A stretch of DNA of 8,413 bases from Fimbriimonadales bacterium (lineage in GTDB: Bacteria; Armatimonadota; Fimbriimonadia; Fimbriimonadales; GBS-DC). The position numbers were made by a program, and so were the translations under genes. Each line of letters starts with the position of its first letter. Within the stretch, counting starts at the first letter, position 1. The stretch spans positions 1 to 8,413 of the forward strand of contig JAOAES010000176.1 of the NCBI GenBank assembly GCA_026416655.1, in the 5' to 3' direction. Positions 1 through 6,197 of the stretch are shown in pieces. The notes under the pieces were generated by a model. The model was not told the origin of the DNA, searched no databases, and saw only the letters and a list, made by a program, of their open reading frames with translations.

Positions 1-1
1 A

Positions 2-433
2 CCGCTGATTGCGCATGCGGACGAGCGGGGCTACCTGATGGAGATGCTCCGCTGCGACGACCCGATTTTTCAGAAGTTCGGGCAGGCGTATGTGTCGCTG
101 AACTACCCGGGAGTAATCCGCGCGTGGCACTGGCACGAGAAGCAGACCGACTATTGGGTGGTGGTGAAGGGGATGGTGAAAGCCGTGCTGTACGACCGCC
201 GCGCCGACTCGCCTACTTACGGGATGATTAATGAGTTCTTTCTGGGTGAACATCATCGCGTGCTGCTGGTCATTCCGCCTCTGGTGGCGCACGGCTATAA
301 GACAATCGGCGTGGAGCCGTCGCTGCTGATTAACTTCCCGACGGAACCGTACAACCGTCAGAACCCCGACGAGCTACGCCTACCCTACGATACGCCCGAG
401 ATACCCTATGATTGGGGAATCAAGATGGGTTAG
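2..433 (+). CDS. RmlC-like dTDP-4-dehydrorhamnose 3,5-epimerase family protein (5'-truncated)
   Basis: The reading frame is open from the left edge; residues before the first ATG at 38 (PLIAHADERGYLMEM) fit the family, where a DERG motif is followed by a hydrophobic strand, so the true start lies outside the window. Visible family marks are DDPIFQKFGQAYVS, YPGVIRAWHWHEKQTDYW (the first His after RAW corresponds to the catalytic His of RmlC's RGLH), VLYDRRADSPTYG, IPPLVAHGYK and a C-terminal IPYDW. It is a cupin beta-barrel of about 145 visible residues, so it belongs to the short RmlC-like class rather than full-length RmlC (~180 residues). RmlC itself epimerises C3 and C5 of dTDP-4-keto-6-deoxyglucose on the way to dTDP-rhamnose; the substrate of this short variant cannot be read from sequence and could be another nucleotide-activated sugar. 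It converges with the PIN toxin gene, and the two overlap by a few bases at their stop codons. Confidence 0.85.
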   Translation, partial: PLIAHADERGYLMEMLRCDDPIFQKFGQAYVSLNYPGVIRAWHWHEKQTDYWVVVKGMVKAVLYDRRADSPTYGMINEFFLGEHHRVLLVIPPLVAHGYKTIGVEPSLLINFPTEPYNRQNPDELRLPYDTPEIPYDWGIKMG

Positions 434-900
434 GCGGAGTTGCCCTCGCCCAACTCATCGGCGAGGCGTAGCGCTTCCTGCTCCAGCTCTGGAGTAAGGT
501 AAAACCCTGCGGACTTTAGGCGACTTAGCACTGGCTCAACAGCGTTGAGTTTGCCCTGCTGTTTCGCTCGGATTAGGATGCCAATTGTACCGAGAATCGG
601 AATCTGCATGCGTCGTGCCCAAGAGCGTCCTCGTCTATCGTCTATGACGAGTAGAAACCCTGTGTGCGCAGCAAGTGCGATAGCCTCTGCCTCGCCGTCA
701 TCGACCACAGTGCGTAGCAAGCGTAGAAGCGGCGAATCGGGCGGCGCTTGAACCTGAAGCCATTCGTACGAGAGACCAGTTTCTTCCGCAACTGCAGGGG
801 GAATGAGGCAAGGTTCGAACAGCGCACTAAGTATATCCAGCAGACCAATCCGCCCCAGGCTAATCAGGCAGGTACTATCCAGTACAACGGGTTCCTTCAT
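430..900 (-). CDS. DUF3368-type PIN-domain toxin (VapC-like RNase)
   Basis: This 156-residue protein reads as a complete PIN domain of the DUF3368 kind. An N-terminal strand ends in VVLDSTCLISL with the first metal-binding Asp at residue 8. LFEPCLIPPAVAEE carries acidic residues at 39-40. DDGEAEAIALA (67-77) and the strand LLVIDDRRGR (83-92, Asp87/Asp88) supply the remaining carboxylates. The GTIGILIRAKQQGKL segment (~104-118) is typical of DUF3368 proteins. PIN toxins are Mg-dependent ribonucleases that arrest translation. Its ATG overlaps the TGA of the upstream UPF0175 gene in an ATGA (897-900), so the two are translationally coupled, with AGGA about nine bases ahead as ribosome binding site. 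All expected acidic residues are present, so it is probably active. The RNA target is unknown. Confidence 0.85.
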   Translation of the reverse strand: MKEPVVLDSTCLISLGRIGLLDILSALFEPCLIPPAVAEETGLSYEWLQVQAPPDSPLLRLLRTVVDDGEAEAIALAAHTGFLLVIDDRRGRSWARRMQIPILGTIGILIRAKQQGKLNAVEPVLSRLKSAGFYLTPELEQEALRLADELGEGNSA

Positions 901-1115
901 CGCTGAACTTCCTGAGCCAGCTCTTCAGGGGGGTACGCAAACAAGGGCACACCATACTTGCCCAGCAGGTCCATAAAAGCGGTTTTCGAGTAGCCAGCCA
1001 GATTCGCTGCCTGCCCCAGCGAAAGCTTGCCCAGCTCATACAGTTTTATTGCCAACAGCAAACGCGCCTCCTCCGCGTCGATCTCGGGCGGTAGTTCAAC
1101 GGTTAGGCTCTGCAT
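897..1115 (-). CDS. UPF0175 family antitoxin
   Basis: This is a 72-residue protein of UPF0175 type: an N-terminal strand (SLTVELPPEI) that may serve as dimerisation or DNA-binding strand, an acidic helix (AEEARLLLAIKLYELGKL), then a helix-turn-helix-like LSLGQAANLAGYSKTAFMDLLGKYG (about 32-56) and a short tail PPEELAQEV. Members usually lie directly upstream of a DUF3368 PIN gene and act as its antitoxin and probable autorepressor, which is exactly the arrangement here (ATGA overlap). The start ATG at 1113-1115 has a GAGG some 14 bases upstream, a little far for strong initiation. A 42-base gap separates it from the end of glyA on the same strand, without an obvious terminator, so it may be read from glyA or from an unrecognised promoter inside the glyA 3' end. 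Confidence 0.85.
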   Translation of the reverse strand: MQSLTVELPPEIDAEEARLLLAIKLYELGKLSLGQAANLAGYSKTAFMDLLGKYGVPLFAYPPEELAQEVQR

Positions 1116-1157
1116 AATGTCAGGATTTTACCTCAGCGCATGCCCACTCTGTATCTC

Positions 1158-2438
1158 TCACAAAGCGTGTACAGGAAACCTCGCTGTCAACTCGCGCACC
1201 TGCTGGCGCACACGATTCAGCGCGTCTTCGTCTTGATAATTCCGTAGCGCGTCGCCGATGAGCCGCGCAATAATCGGCATCTCCGCCTCGCGCATGCCGC
1301 GCGTGGTGACGGCAGGCGTGCCCAGACGCAGCCCGCTCGTCACGAACGGTTTCTGCGTGTCGTAGGGGATCATATTCTTGTTCGTGGTGATATACACGCT
1401 GTCCAGCACCTGCTGCGCGAGTTTGCCCGTCACGCCAATCGGGGTGAGGTCAATCAGCATCTTATGGCTGTCGGTGCCGCCCGCCACGAGTCGGAAGCCC
1501 TCTTCCTGCAGGGCGTGCGCCAGCGCGCGGGCGTTCGCCTTCACCTGACGCTGGTAAATCTTGAACTCCGGTTGCAACGCCTCACGGAAGCAGACCGCCT
1601 TGCCCGCAATTTGGTGCATCAGGGGTCCGCCCTGCAAGCCGGGAAACACGATTTTATCGATCTGCTGGGCATACTCTTGCTTACACAGGATAAGCCCGCC
1701 GCGTGGACCGCGCAGCGTCTTGTGGGTGGTGGTGGTCACGAAGTCGGCGTAGGGTACGGGCGAGGGGTATTCGCCCGCCGCAATCAGCCCCGCGTAGTGG
1801 GCAATATCCGCCATCAGGTACGCGCCCACCTCGTCGGCAATGGCACGCATCGCCGCCCAGTCGATCTCGCGCGGGTAGACCGTCGCGCCGCCCACGATGA
1901 GCTTTGGGCGATGTTGCAGGGCTAACTCACGCAGCTGGTCATAGTCGATTAATTCCGTATCGCGCCGCACGCCGTAATGCACGACATTGTAAAGCATTCC
2001 CGAAAAGTTCACGGGGCTGCCGTGCGTGAGGTGTCCACCCTGCGCGAGGTCGAGCGCCATCATCGTGTCGCCGGGCTTCAACACGGCGAAGTAGACCGCC
2101 ATGTTCGCGTTCGCGCCCGAATGGGGTTGCACATTCGCGTGTTCCGCACCAAACAACTGCTTCGCCCGCTCGATGGCGAGGTTCTCCACTTCGTCGTAAT
2201 ATTCGCAGCCGCCGTAGTAGCGTTTGCCGGGATAGCCCTCGGCGTACTTGTCGGTCATTACCGAGCCGACCGCCTCGCGCACCGCGCGGCTGGTGATGTT
2301 CTCCGACGCGATGAGTTCGAGGTTCTGCTCCTGTCGCGCCGTCTCTTTCTGAATCAGCGCGTAGATTTCGGGGTCTACCTCCGCCAAACTTGCCGTCCGC
2401 TGCCGACGCACGATGTCGATGTAATCGATGACGCTCAT
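1158..2438 (-). CDS. glyA: Serine hydroxymethyltransferase
   Basis: This 426-residue PLP enzyme interconverts serine and glycine while charging tetrahydrofolate with a one-carbon unit; it is cytosolic and supplies methylene-THF for purine, thymidylate and methionine synthesis. The PLP lysine is Lys240 in TTTTHKTLRGPRGG. Other marks are ELIASENITS, the YPGKRYYGGCEY substrate loop, DIAHYAGLIAAG (Asp211 to the pyridine nitrogen, His214 near the ring), FPGLQGGPLMH and the C-terminal SGLRLGTPAVTTRG with the carboxylate-binding Arg. Length is normal. The cofactor loop reads HSGANAN where Bacillus-type enzymes have HSGAQAN, a small deviation. The ATG at 2436-2438 has an AGGAG nine bases upstream. 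It is divergent from pyrG across a 141-base intergenic region. Confidence 0.97.
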   Translation of the reverse strand: MSVIDYIDIVRRQRTASLAEVDPEIYALIQKETARQEQNLELIASENITSRAVREAVGSVMTDKYAEGYPGKRYYGGCEYYDEVENLAIERAKQLFGAEHANVQPHSGANANMAVYFAVLKPGDTMMALDLAQGGHLTHGSPVNFSGMLYNVVHYGVRRDTELIDYDQLRELALQHRPKLIVGGATVYPREIDWAAMRAIADEVGAYLMADIAHYAGLIAAGEYPSPVPYADFVTTTTHKTLRGPRGGLILCKQEYAQQIDKIVFPGLQGGPLMHQIAGKAVCFREALQPEFKIYQRQVKANARALAHALQEEGFRLVAGGTDSHKMLIDLTPIGVTGKLAQQVLDSVYITTNKNMIPYDTQKPFVTSGLRLGTPAVTTRGMREAEMPIIARLIGDALRNYQDEDALNRVRQQVRELTARFPVHAL

Positions 2439-2447
2439 AGCCGATGA

Positions 2448-2466
2448 CTCCTCGCTGAAGATTGTA
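2448..2466 (-). promoter_or_regulatory. glyA ribosome binding site and candidate -10 box
   Basis: On the minus strand an AGGAG (2448-2452) lies nine bases before the glyA ATG. A TACAAT (2461-2466) preceded by GG lies just upstream in -10 position, which would give a leader of under 20 bases. No convincing -35 hexamer sits 16-18 bases further up, so the promoter call rests on the -10 box and its twin in front of pyrG. Confidence 0.5.
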
Positions 2467-2542
2467 CCTCACGGTTGTTCCCGACGAAGTCCGATGCCTC
2501 AAGGCGGACTGGGCGAACAGGGAAAAAGGCGCGCTGAACAGG

Positions 2543-2571
2543 TACAATACTCCGACTTCGCAGCAAGGAGG
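2543..2571 (+). promoter_or_regulatory. pyrG candidate -10 box and strong Shine-Dalgarno
   Basis: TACAAT at 2543-2548, preceded by GG, is a good -10 candidate. AAGGAGG at 2565-2571 is a near-ideal Shine-Dalgarno placed eight bases before the GTG at 2580, and this is what fixes the GTG start. There is no clear -35 element. The box is the mirror of the one in front of glyA. Confidence 0.55.
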
Positions 2572-2579
2572 CAGAGCGC

Positions 2580-4223
2580 GTGTCCAGCACAAAATATATC
2601 TTCGTCACGGGCGGCGTGGTGAGTTCCATCGGCAAGGGCATCGCCGCCGCGAGTTTGGGCAGGCTCCTGCGCAGCAGGGGCTACACTGTCGCCCCCCTCA
2701 AAATGGATCCCTACATCAACGTCGACGCCGGCACGATGAACCCCTACCAGCACGGCGAGGTGTTCGTGACCGACGACGGCGCGGAAACCGACTTAGACCT
2801 CGGACACTACGAACGCTTCCTCGATGTGAACTGCACGCGCAACTCGAATGTGACCACCGGGCGCATCTATAAGTCGGTGATTGACAAAGAGCGTCGGGGC
2901 GACTATTTGGGCGCGACGGTGCAGGTCATTCCGCACATCACGGACGAAATCAAGGAGCATATTCGCCGCGTGGGACGCGAGCAGAACGCCGATATCGTGA
3001 TTGTGGAGGTCGGGGGCACGGTAGGCGATATCGAGAGCCTGCCGTTTCTGGAAGCCATCCGCCAGTTCCGCAAGGACGCTGGCGCGGAGAATGTAATGTA
3101 TGTGCATGTCACGCTCATCCCCACCGTCGGACGCTGGGACGAGATAAAAACCAAGCCGACGCAGCACAGCGTGATTAAACTGCGCGAGATTGGTATCACG
3201 CCCGATGTGCTAATCTGTCGCACGCGCGTTCCACTGCCTGATGATGTCCGCGCCAAAATCTCGCTCTTTACCGATGTGGCGCAGAACGCTGTCATCGAGT
3301 CGCTGGATGTGGAGACGATTTACGAGATTCCGTTGCTGTTCGAGCAGGCGGGTCTGGCGCGGCTGACTCTGCGCCGACTGGGGCTGCCCGACGCGCCGCC
3401 CGACCTTGCGGAGTGGGAGCGCATCGTGCAGCGCATTAAACGCCCAAGTGCCCGCTGCCGTATCGCGTTGGTGGGCAAGTACATCGAGAATCGCGATTCG
3501 TACCTGAGCATCGCCGAGTCGTTCCATCACGCGGGCGCGGCGCACGACGCGGCGGTGGAGATTGAATGGATCGACTCGTCGGAACTTGAGCATGTCGACG
3601 CGGCGGAGCGGTTGCGCCATGTGGACGGGATTCTGGTGGCGCATGGCTTCGGCGCGCGGGGCGTGGAGGGCAAGCTGAACGCCATCCGCTACGCCCGCGA
3701 GAACGGCGTGCCCTTTTACGGCATCTGTTACGGGATGCAGATGGCGGTCATCGAGTTCGCACGCCATGTAGCGGGGCTGGAGGGCGCGCACACGGAGGAG
3801 GTAGACCACAACACGCCGCATCCGGTGATTCACTTGCTCCCCGAGCAGCGCGGGATTGGGGACAAAGGGGGCACGATGCGGCTCGGCGCGTATCCGTGCC
3901 GACTGCAGCCGAACTCGCTCGCCGCGCGCGTCTACGGCGACACGGTGATTTACGAACGCCACCGCCACCGCTACGAGGTGAACAACGAGTATCGCGCCCT
4001 GCTGGAGCGGTATGGGATGGTGTTCAGCGGCGTCTCGCCCGACAACCGCCTCGTGGAGATGGTCGAGCTGCCCGAACACCCCTTCTTCCTGGCGGGGCAG
4101 TTCCATCCAGAGTTCAAGTCGCGTCCGAACCGCCCCCATCCTGTGTTTGTGGGGCTGGTGCGCGCCGCGCTGGAACGCCGCCATCAGCACGCTTATACGC
4201 CTGCGCTGGTAGAGCAGGGATGA
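2580..4223 (+). CDS. pyrG: CTP synthase (glutamine-hydrolysing)
   Basis: This 547-residue two-domain enzyme makes CTP from UTP, ATP and glutamine, the last step of pyrimidine nucleotide synthesis. The N-terminal synthetase domain (about 1-270) starts with KYIFVTGGVVSSIGKGI (P-loop), followed by LKMDPYINVDAGTMNP, EVGGTVGDIESLPF and KTKPTQHSV. The C-terminal class I glutamine amidotransferase domain (about 290-535) has nucleophile Cys383 in GICYGMQ and the His509/Glu511 pair in HPEF. GGTMRLGAYPC and HRHRYEVNNEY are also typical. Three sites deviate from the usual family sequence: AHGFGARG (354-361) where PGGFGxRG is normal, GICYGMQ for GICLGMQ, and GRWDEIKTKP where the stretch before KTKP is usually small and uncharged. 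The triad is intact, so the enzyme is expected to work. Translation starts at GTG, supported by AAGGAGG upstream. A large palindrome begins three bases after the stop. Confidence 0.97.
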   Translation: MSSTKYIFVTGGVVSSIGKGIAAASLGRLLRSRGYTVAPLKMDPYINVDAGTMNPYQHGEVFVTDDGAETDLDLGHYERFLDVNCTRNSNVTTGRIYKSVIDKERRGDYLGATVQVIPHITDEIKEHIRRVGREQNADIVIVEVGGTVGDIESLPFLEAIRQFRKDAGAENVMYVHVTLIPTVGRWDEIKTKPTQHSVIKLREIGITPDVLICRTRVPLPDDVRAKISLFTDVAQNAVIESLDVETIYEIPLLFEQAGLARLTLRRLGLPDAPPDLAEWERIVQRIKRPSARCRIALVGKYIENRDSYLSIAESFHHAGAAHDAAVEIEWIDSSELEHVDAAERLRHVDGILVAHGFGARGVEGKLNAIRYARENGVPFYGICYGMQMAVIEFARHVAGLEGAHTEEVDHNTPHPVIHLLPEQRGIGDKGGTMRLGAYPCRLQPNSLAARVYGDTVIYERHRHRYEVNNEYRALLERYGMVFSGVSPDNRLVEMVELPEHPFFLAGQFHPEFKSRPNRPHPVFVGLVRAALERRHQHAYTPALVEQG

Positions 4224-4449
4224 GTTCGTCGGCGGGGACGCCGATGCGTATCGTAGCGTCGGCGTCCCCGCCGACGGCTGCGCCACTGGAAGCGCCGATT
4301 GGTATTACTGCTTCCACCCGTGCAAGCGAATCTGCCTCTTGACGCGCCAGGAGCAATTGTTGGCGCAGTTTCGCGATTTCTGGGGCAGGGGAGGCCTCGT
4401 TCGAGGACTCCCCCGTTTGGGGTCTCTCAGGCTGCTCTGGGAAGGTCAT
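4114..4449 (-). CDS. Doubtful small hypothetical protein, 3' end antisense to pyrG
   Basis: I do not recognise this 111-codon frame. In favour: the ATG at 4447-4449 has a GGAGG nine bases upstream, and residues 22-46 (APEIAKLRQQLLLARQEADSLARVE) look like a real amphipathic helix after a Pro/Glu-rich start. Against: residues about 59-75 are simply the palindrome at 4227-4276 read through, and residues 77-111 are antisense to the 3' end of pyrG and low in complexity. It may be the surviving 5' part of a gene whose own end was replaced by the palindrome. If it is not a gene, the 344 bases from 4224 to 4567 hold only the palindrome and no other feature I can see. Confidence 0.3.
   Translation of the reverse strand: MTFPEQPERPQTGESSNEASPAPEIAKLRQQLLLARQEADSLARVEAVIPIGASSGAAVGGDADATIRIGVPADELIPALPAQAYKRADGGVPARRAPAPQTQDGGGSDAT
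4227..4276. repeat. Long G+C-rich palindrome downstream of pyrG
   Basis: Two 21-base arms (4227-4247 and 4256-4276) are inverted complements with one mismatch, which pairs as G-U in RNA, around an 8-base loop (4248-4255). The core arm reads GTCGGCGGGGACGCCGA. It starts three bases after the pyrG stop, so the mRNA would end in a very stable hairpin. No T-run follows on either strand, so it is not a classical intrinsic terminator. It could be an mRNA-protecting hairpin, a factor-dependent terminator, or a copy of a dispersed palindromic element. In the opposing 111-codon frame it encodes VGGDADATIRIGVPADE. Confidence 0.85.
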
Positions 4450-4567
4450 GCCTCTGTTCCTCCGGTAGCCTTTCGGGGTGTAAGAGCGTTTCCGAACTGA
4501 TTCCCATCGCAGGATTGCAAGAGAGGGTCAAGCCGTGTACCATTACAACCCTTCGAGTGGTGTGTGG

Positions 4568-5113
4568 TTATTCGTCCTCAAAGAAAATTATCCTACCGCC
4601 TCGTATCTGGATTTCTCCACAATCGTCGTCAGACAAAATCATAACCTCATCCGCAGAGAAGTCGCCAGCAAGGAAGCGAACCCAGCCTCTCAGGCAGTCA
4701 AGGTTCGTAAGGCACGCCTCATACATTTCTGCAGCGCGACGAACGATTGCAGCCTCGCCCAGAGGAATCGAGGACGATTGCCCCTCGTGGCTGAGTTGAA
4801 CACGAAGAGAGTACACCGGAGCATAGTAAAAGGTCTTCACTTCTATACGAGGTTTGTTGCCGAAAATGTCGGCGGAAAAGTCCAAGATGCGACTATCATG
4901 GCGCATCTTTTCAAATAGAGACTCTATCGCCACATACCACCACTCGAGCACCTGGAGGACATCCTCCAGTGAAGCGCGGATGCAAAAGCACTGATCGCCC
5001 TGCACAAGCTCTTGGACAAGTCTCCGCTTAGACACGCGGGTACGGGGGAGAGAACGCAGCTCGCTGCGCACTCTCTCCCACGGAAAGGCTTCTAAAGTGG
5101 GCACAATACTCAT
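4568..5113 (-). CDS. Hypothetical protein, candidate orphan immunity protein of the Rhs array
   Basis: This 181-residue protein matches no family I can name. It has a basic N-terminal segment (SLPRTRVSKRRLVQ), a helix with LEWWYVAIESLFEKM (56-70), a beta-rich middle (RIEVKTFYYAPVYSLRVQLSH, about 89-109), a helix rich in Ala/Glu, and an acidic tail (SDDDCGEIQ... FFEDE). There is no signal peptide or membrane segment, so it is probably cytosolic. It begins a few bases after an Rhs scar (5121-5183) with no toxin tip between them, which suggests an immunity gene left over from an older toxin/immunity module. AGGTG about ten bases before the ATG is a moderate ribosome binding site, and no earlier start codon is available after the in-frame stop at 5156-5158. 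The size and acidity suit an immunity protein, but the role is inferred from position alone. Confidence 0.7.
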   Translation of the reverse strand: MSIVPTLEAFPWERVRSELRSLPRTRVSKRRLVQELVQGDQCFCIRASLEDVLQVLEWWYVAIESLFEKMRHDSRILDFSADIFGNKPRIEVKTFYYAPVYSLRVQLSHEGQSSSIPLGEAAIVRRAAEMYEACLTNLDCLRGWVRFLAGDFSADEVMILSDDDCGEIQIRGGRIIFFEDE

Positions 5114-5120
5114 CTCGGTA

Positions 5121-5183
5121 ACACACCTGACTTTACCAAACCGCCTGTGTCCGCCTCATACCGATAGCCCCAGCCTCCTCTCA
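5121..5183 (-). pseudogene. Frameshifted Rhs core scar
   Basis: In one frame the minus strand reads GGWGYRYEADTGGLVK, the same segment that occurs in both longer Rhs copies (GGWGYRYEAHTGGLMK and GGWGYRHEANTGGLVK). A single-base deletion in the codons after TGGL and another shortly downstream shift the frame, and it ends as SGVLPR followed by a stop. Only about 60 bases are left. The scar sits between the stop of the 326-codon gene and the start of the 181-codon gene, and marks an old recombination or deletion point in the array. Confidence 0.8.
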
Positions 5184-5200
5184 CTATCGGTGTTATGCAA

Positions 5201-6181
5201 TCAGTATACCCAGCTCCCAAGCCATCGAAAGCGGTACACTTGCACTGAGCCATCCGCTTCTGGACGCACGCGTACTAACAACCACTTCACTGTCCGGCTT
5301 CCCTCGTCTGAAGACTCGTAGCGTAACAGCAAGTCATACTTCCCCTTGCGGTACAGACAACTGTTCACCAACACCCGCTGCCCCTGCACCGTGGCAATCC
5401 GGCGCTTTCGGGACAGCGCTTTCGCCTTATGCAACCAGAACGCATCGGCTTGGGCGAACACTTGTTGCTCCAGCTGAGGGCAGGCGTGTCGCAGCGCGTC
5501 CAAGTGCGCTTCCTGCGCCTGCAGGTGGCGCGTTAGCGCGCGGTTGACCGCATCCAAGCGCATCTGCTCGCGAAGCACCTCAGTGGGTTGGCGCGAGACG
5601 ATTTCCACGATGGTAGCATCACGGAAAATCGCCACTAACAAGGGCAACTCCTGCACGAATGGGCGCACAGCAGGCACGTGGACTGCACGCCGAAATACCT
5701 GACATGCCATCGCAGCCGCGCCAGAGATGTTGGGCAGAAGGAAAATCTCCGTGCCGTCGCCCCACAAATACGGCATCACGCAAGGGAGTGCGCGGCGCGC
5801 TACCTCGAACACGCCCTGGTTGGAAGGGGGCGGTTTGATTTCCAAAATCTTCACAGAGCGCATCCGAGTGAGAGTGTTCCAGTAGACTGGGAGGGTCATC
5901 AAGGATTGTACAACAATCAGCCAATCGTGGGTGGGGTTGAGGTAGTTGAGGGCACGGGCGTAGAAGGGGGCGGCGAGCGCTCCAACGAACTCAGGCGGTA
6001 GCGACTCGGCGTGGAAGCCCGCGATTTGTCCCAAGTGTATTGTGTGGACTTGCACTCCACGTGCTTGCGTTCGTTCACGGAAGGCTTTGCTGCGCCAGCA
6101 ACGCGCAAGCGCGCTGGCAGCCCACGAATCTCGCACCAGCCAACTCTCTTCCCACGGGGTCATTCTCAACTCCAGTTGCAT
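5201..6181 (-). CDS. Protein of unknown function between two Rhs fragments
   Basis: I do not recognise this 326-residue protein. It starts 16 bases after the stop of the second Rhs fragment, with GAGG ten bases before the ATG; Met7 is an alternative start with GGAG six bases ahead. The N-terminal half (about 45-200) looks like an alternating alpha/beta fold with hydrophobic strands (WLIVVQSLMTLPVYW, ILEIKPP, GTEIFLLPNISGAAAMAC, LLVAIFRDATIVEIV). Residues about 203-245 are a long charged helix, possibly coiled coil (EQMRLDAVNRALTRHL). The C-terminus is basic then beta-rich (RKRRIATVQGQRVLV, KYDLLLRYES, VQVYRFRWLGSWVY). There is no signal peptide. Its place in the array would make it partner of the second Rhs tip, but it is larger than most immunity proteins (usually under about 200 residues), so it may be an accessory or unrelated gene. 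Confidence 0.75.
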   Translation of the reverse strand: MQLELRMTPWEESWLVRDSWAASALARCWRSKAFRERTQARGVQVHTIHLGQIAGFHAESLPPEFVGALAAPFYARALNYLNPTHDWLIVVQSLMTLPVYWNTLTRMRSVKILEIKPPPSNQGVFEVARRALPCVMPYLWGDGTEIFLLPNISGAAAMACQVFRRAVHVPAVRPFVQELPLLVAIFRDATIVEIVSRQPTEVLREQMRLDAVNRALTRHLQAQEAHLDALRHACPQLEQQVFAQADAFWLHKAKALSRKRRIATVQGQRVLVNSCLYRKGKYDLLLRYESSDEGSRTVKWLLVRVRPEADGSVQVYRFRWLGSWVY

Positions 6182-6197
6182 CGTTCGTGCGCCTCGC

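Noticed and set aside
584..589. TACAAT box on the minus strand within the PIN gene.
   Set aside because: It lies in coding sequence with no gene starting downstream; chance occurrence.
1185..1190. TTGACA on the minus strand near the 3' end of glyA as -35 box for the toxin-antitoxin pair.
   Set aside because: No -10-like hexamer lies 16-18 bases downstream; TAAAAT at 1125-1130 is far too distant.
1464..1925. 153-codon plus-strand frame inside glyA.
   Set aside because: It is antisense to conserved SHMT sequence and is a by-product of G+C-rich codon use.
4227..4276. Calling the palindrome a Rho-independent terminator of pyrG.
   Set aside because: The hairpin is strong, but no T-run follows the right arm on either strand.
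3210..4286. 358-codon minus-strand frame opposite pyrG.
   Set aside because: It is entirely antisense to conserved CTP synthase codons, with a His/Arg-rich composition typical of shadow frames.
4299..4918. Plus-strand open frames opposite the 181-codon gene.
   Set aside because: They have low-complexity composition, lack ribosome binding sites, and are shadows of the minus-strand gene.
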